6,257 nucleotides of DNA. Origin: CAZNTZ01 sp964576135 (GTDB taxonomy: Bacteria > Pseudomonadota > Alphaproteobacteria > Rs-D84). A program made the position numbers and the translations under genes. Within the stretch, counting starts at the first letter, position 1, and every line of letters begins with the position of its first letter. Below are positions 4,918 through 6,257 of the stretch, in pieces. The notes beneath the pieces are model-generated. The model saw only the letters and a list, made by a program, of their open reading frames with translations. It had not been told where the DNA came from and ran no database searches. Location: contig CAZNTZ010000031.1 of NCBI GenBank assembly GCA_964576135.1, positions 1 through 6,257 of the forward strand, in the 5' to 3' direction.

Positions 4918-5487
4918 ATGAAAATTAAATTCAAAATGAAACATTTATATGTATTGTTGGGCGTGCTGATGGCCGTTTGGATTGCATTTCGTGTTTATGT
5001 AATCAATTCTGAAATTCATCGTGTTGTATTTAATCCAATGCGAAATGATACAGAGCAGGGGTTAGCAGTTGAAAAAATAGTGCTGAATCAACAAACTGGG
5101 ACATTGAAAGAACCACTGGTTGTAAAAAATAATCATTCATTTGTTTCTTGCACAAGAATTGATAAATTCAAAGTCGGTCAAGTTGTCGGTTCAGGTCGAA
5201 TAATTTCTGTGAACGACAATATTGATTTGGATTCTGGAATGTGCATCGTAAAAACATCAGGCGTTGATGATGGTGCAAATTTTGCGGAAACAAAACGAAC
5301 AGGATTTTTTATTCCGATTTATGCTGTGCATGATGGATCAATAATGATTGATGAAAACGGCGTTGCCGTGAAACGTTCAATATCAATGGTTGGTCAGGAT
5401 TCAGAAAATGTCTATGTGACCGCAGGGTTACAAAATGGCGATACAGTTATACTTTCAGACGTGGCCGAGGGGGCAAAAATAAGATGA
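4918..5487 (+). CDS. short RND-type periplasmic adaptor (membrane fusion protein) without hairpin
   Basis: The 189-aa product has one N-terminal membrane segment (about 9-29) with Lys-rich residues before it, so the rest should lie in the periplasm. The C-terminal 60 residues, from FFIPIYAVHDG (130-140) through V151-K-R-S-I, V158-G-Q, AGLQNGDTVILS (169-180) to EGAKIR, match the end of RND adaptors such as AcrA/MexA: the last beta-barrel strand plus the membrane-proximal domain. Residues 60-115 look beta-rich (for example FKVGQVVGSG and LDSGMCIV) and may be a reduced lipoyl or barrel domain. Family adaptors are usually 350-400 aa; here no stretch resembles the alpha-helical hairpin that docks to TolC. 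The gene begins 2 bases after the tolC-like stop and overlaps the pump gene by 4 bases, so no lost 5' part can be hidden between genes. The ribosome site is poor. Met7 (4936) is an alternative start. Confidence 0.75.
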   Translation: MKIKFKMKHLYVLLGVLMAVWIAFRVYVINSEIHRVVFNPMRNDTEQGLAVEKIVLNQQTGTLKEPLVVKNNHSFVSCTRIDKFKVGQVVGSGRIISVNDNIDLDSGMCIVKTSGVDDGANFAETKRTGFFIPIYAVHDGSIMIDENGVAVKRSISMVGQDSENVYVTAGLQNGDTVILSDVAEGAKIR

Positions 5488-6257
5488 TAAAATTCTTTGT
5501 AAAAAATCCTGTAACAACAGTTATGTTCGTTTTGCTTTGGGTAGTGTTGGGTATAGTTGCGTATCCAAAGATGAATGTAGAACGCACACCTGCCATTGAT
5601 TTTCCAATGGTCACGGCCAGCTTTGTGTATCCTGGTGCATCACCTGACGAAGTTGAATCCCAAGTGATAAAAAAGACCGAAGACGCCGTATCACAGGTCG
5701 CCGGTGTCAAAAAGATTACTTCGCAATCTTTTGAAAATGGCGGATTTGTAATGGTTGAGTTTAATTTGGGTGTGAACGTTAATGACAAAGCATCCGAAGT
5801 TAAAACAAAAATAGAATCAATCGAAGACGATTTACCATCTGAATTAAAAAAACCGGTTGTTGAAAAATTAAATCCGTTACAGGAATCTGTTATGGACATA
5901 GCTTTGTCAGGTGCGAATACTCGCGATCTGGAATACTATGCTGATAATATTTTGAATCGTCAAATTACTTCAATTCCTGGTGTTGCATCAGTGTCAATAT
6001 ATGGCGGAGAAAAACGTGCCATACGGGTATTTTTGAATCCAGAACAAATGGCAGCGCGTGGTATGGCAATAAATGATGTTGTATCTGCTGTTGCATCACA
6101 TAATTTGAATGTTCCATCGGGTAAATTGGAAATGGGTGAAAGTTCAAACATTGTTCGCTTTGTTGGTGAATTTAAATCAGTAAATGATATTGCTAATTTG
6201 CAAATAACAACCAAAGAAGGAACGGTATTAAAATTGCGTGATATTGCAAGTGTCGAA
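5484..6257 (+). CDS. RND-family efflux transporter, N-terminal part (runs off the window)
   Basis: The frame is open from the ATG at 5484 to the last base, 258 codons without a stop. The N terminus MIKFFVKNPVTTVMF and the first membrane helix (about 10-28), followed by P36-x-I-D-F-P and Y49-P-G-A-S-P54, are typical of HAE-type RND pumps such as AcrB/MdtB. The periplasmic porter region follows: GVKKITSQSFENGG (about 74-87), LPSELKKPVV, IPGVASVSIYGG, and a segment ending LKLRDIASVE that matches the family's LrDvA motif. Full-length members have about 1,000-1,050 residues, so about three quarters lies beyond the right edge. It uses proton influx to expel drugs, bile salts or similar compounds together with the adaptor and channel encoded just upstream. 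The ATGA overlap with the adaptor stop means coupled translation. The partial sequence has no frameshift or missing block; the substrate cannot be told. Confidence 0.95.
   Translation, partial: MIKFFVKNPVTTVMFVLLWVVLGIVAYPKMNVERTPAIDFPMVTASFVYPGASPDEVESQVIKKTEDAVSQVAGVKKITSQSFENGGFVMVEFNLGVNVNDKASEVKTKIESIEDDLPSELKKPVVEKLNPLQESVMDIALSGANTRDLEYYADNILNRQITSIPGVASVSIYGGEKRAIRVFLNPEQMAARGMAINDVVSAVASHNLNVPSGKLEMGESSNIVRFVGEFKSVNDIANLQITTKEGTVLKLRDIASVE

Noticed and set aside
5447..5899. Reverse-strand open frame of 150 codons over the adaptor end and pump start
   Set aside because: It is antisense to a highly conserved RND N terminus and its translation looks like low-complexity shadow sequence.
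1..6257. CRISPR array, transposase or toxin-antitoxin pair
   Set aside because: No regularly spaced repeats, no IS-type transposase motifs and no paired small toxin-antitoxin genes were seen.

Overview
The window looks like chromosomal DNA of an AT-rich Gram-negative bacterium. It holds signal-peptide proteins, lipoproteins with lipoboxes, an outer-membrane beta-barrel protein and a TolC/RND efflux operon. All genes read with the standard bacterial code and TGA is used as a stop. The style (MarR, TolC-like factor, RND pump, low GC) would suit a host-associated, possibly alphaproteobacterial, lineage, but that placement is a guess. All supported genes are on the plus strand.

Left third (1 to about 1858) is a tRNA-associated integration region. 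A possible gene tail ends at 61. A complete tyrosine recombinase follows (134-1168), then a well-promoted, intact tRNA-Arg(TCT) at 1242-1317, then a small lipoprotein gene (1343-1753). At 1846-1891 lies a second, partial tRNA-Arg: only the anticodon loop and the 3' half. The two copies share a 13-bp core over the anticodon loop (1272-1284 and 1846-1858), as expected for attachment sites of a tyrosine recombinase. The partial copy differs from the intact one at five bases. Two of these are positions where the intact tRNA has matching partners in its own 5' half, so the complete tRNA may have arrived as a unit with the island while the partial copy is the remnant of the host gene.

Middle (1949-2973) is a two-gene envelope operon. 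It encodes a secreted protein with a Thr-rich linker and a beta-barrel ending in Phe, and, overlapping its stop by one base, a 69-aa lipoprotein that carries the core of the MliC lysozyme-inhibitor motif but lacks about a third of the usual domain.

Right half (2991-6257) is a multidrug-efflux type operon: promoter, perfect 15-bp palindrome at the start site, strong intrinsic terminator in the leader, MarR-family regulator, TolC-like outer-membrane factor, a very short periplasmic adaptor (189 aa) and the first 258 codons of an RND transporter that runs off the window. The junctions are a 1-nt overlap, a 2-nt gap and a 4-nt overlap, so the four proteins should be made together. MarR probably represses its own operon through the palindrome. 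The oddest parts are the adaptor, which has no room for the usual alpha-helical hairpin, and the terminator between the promoter and marR.
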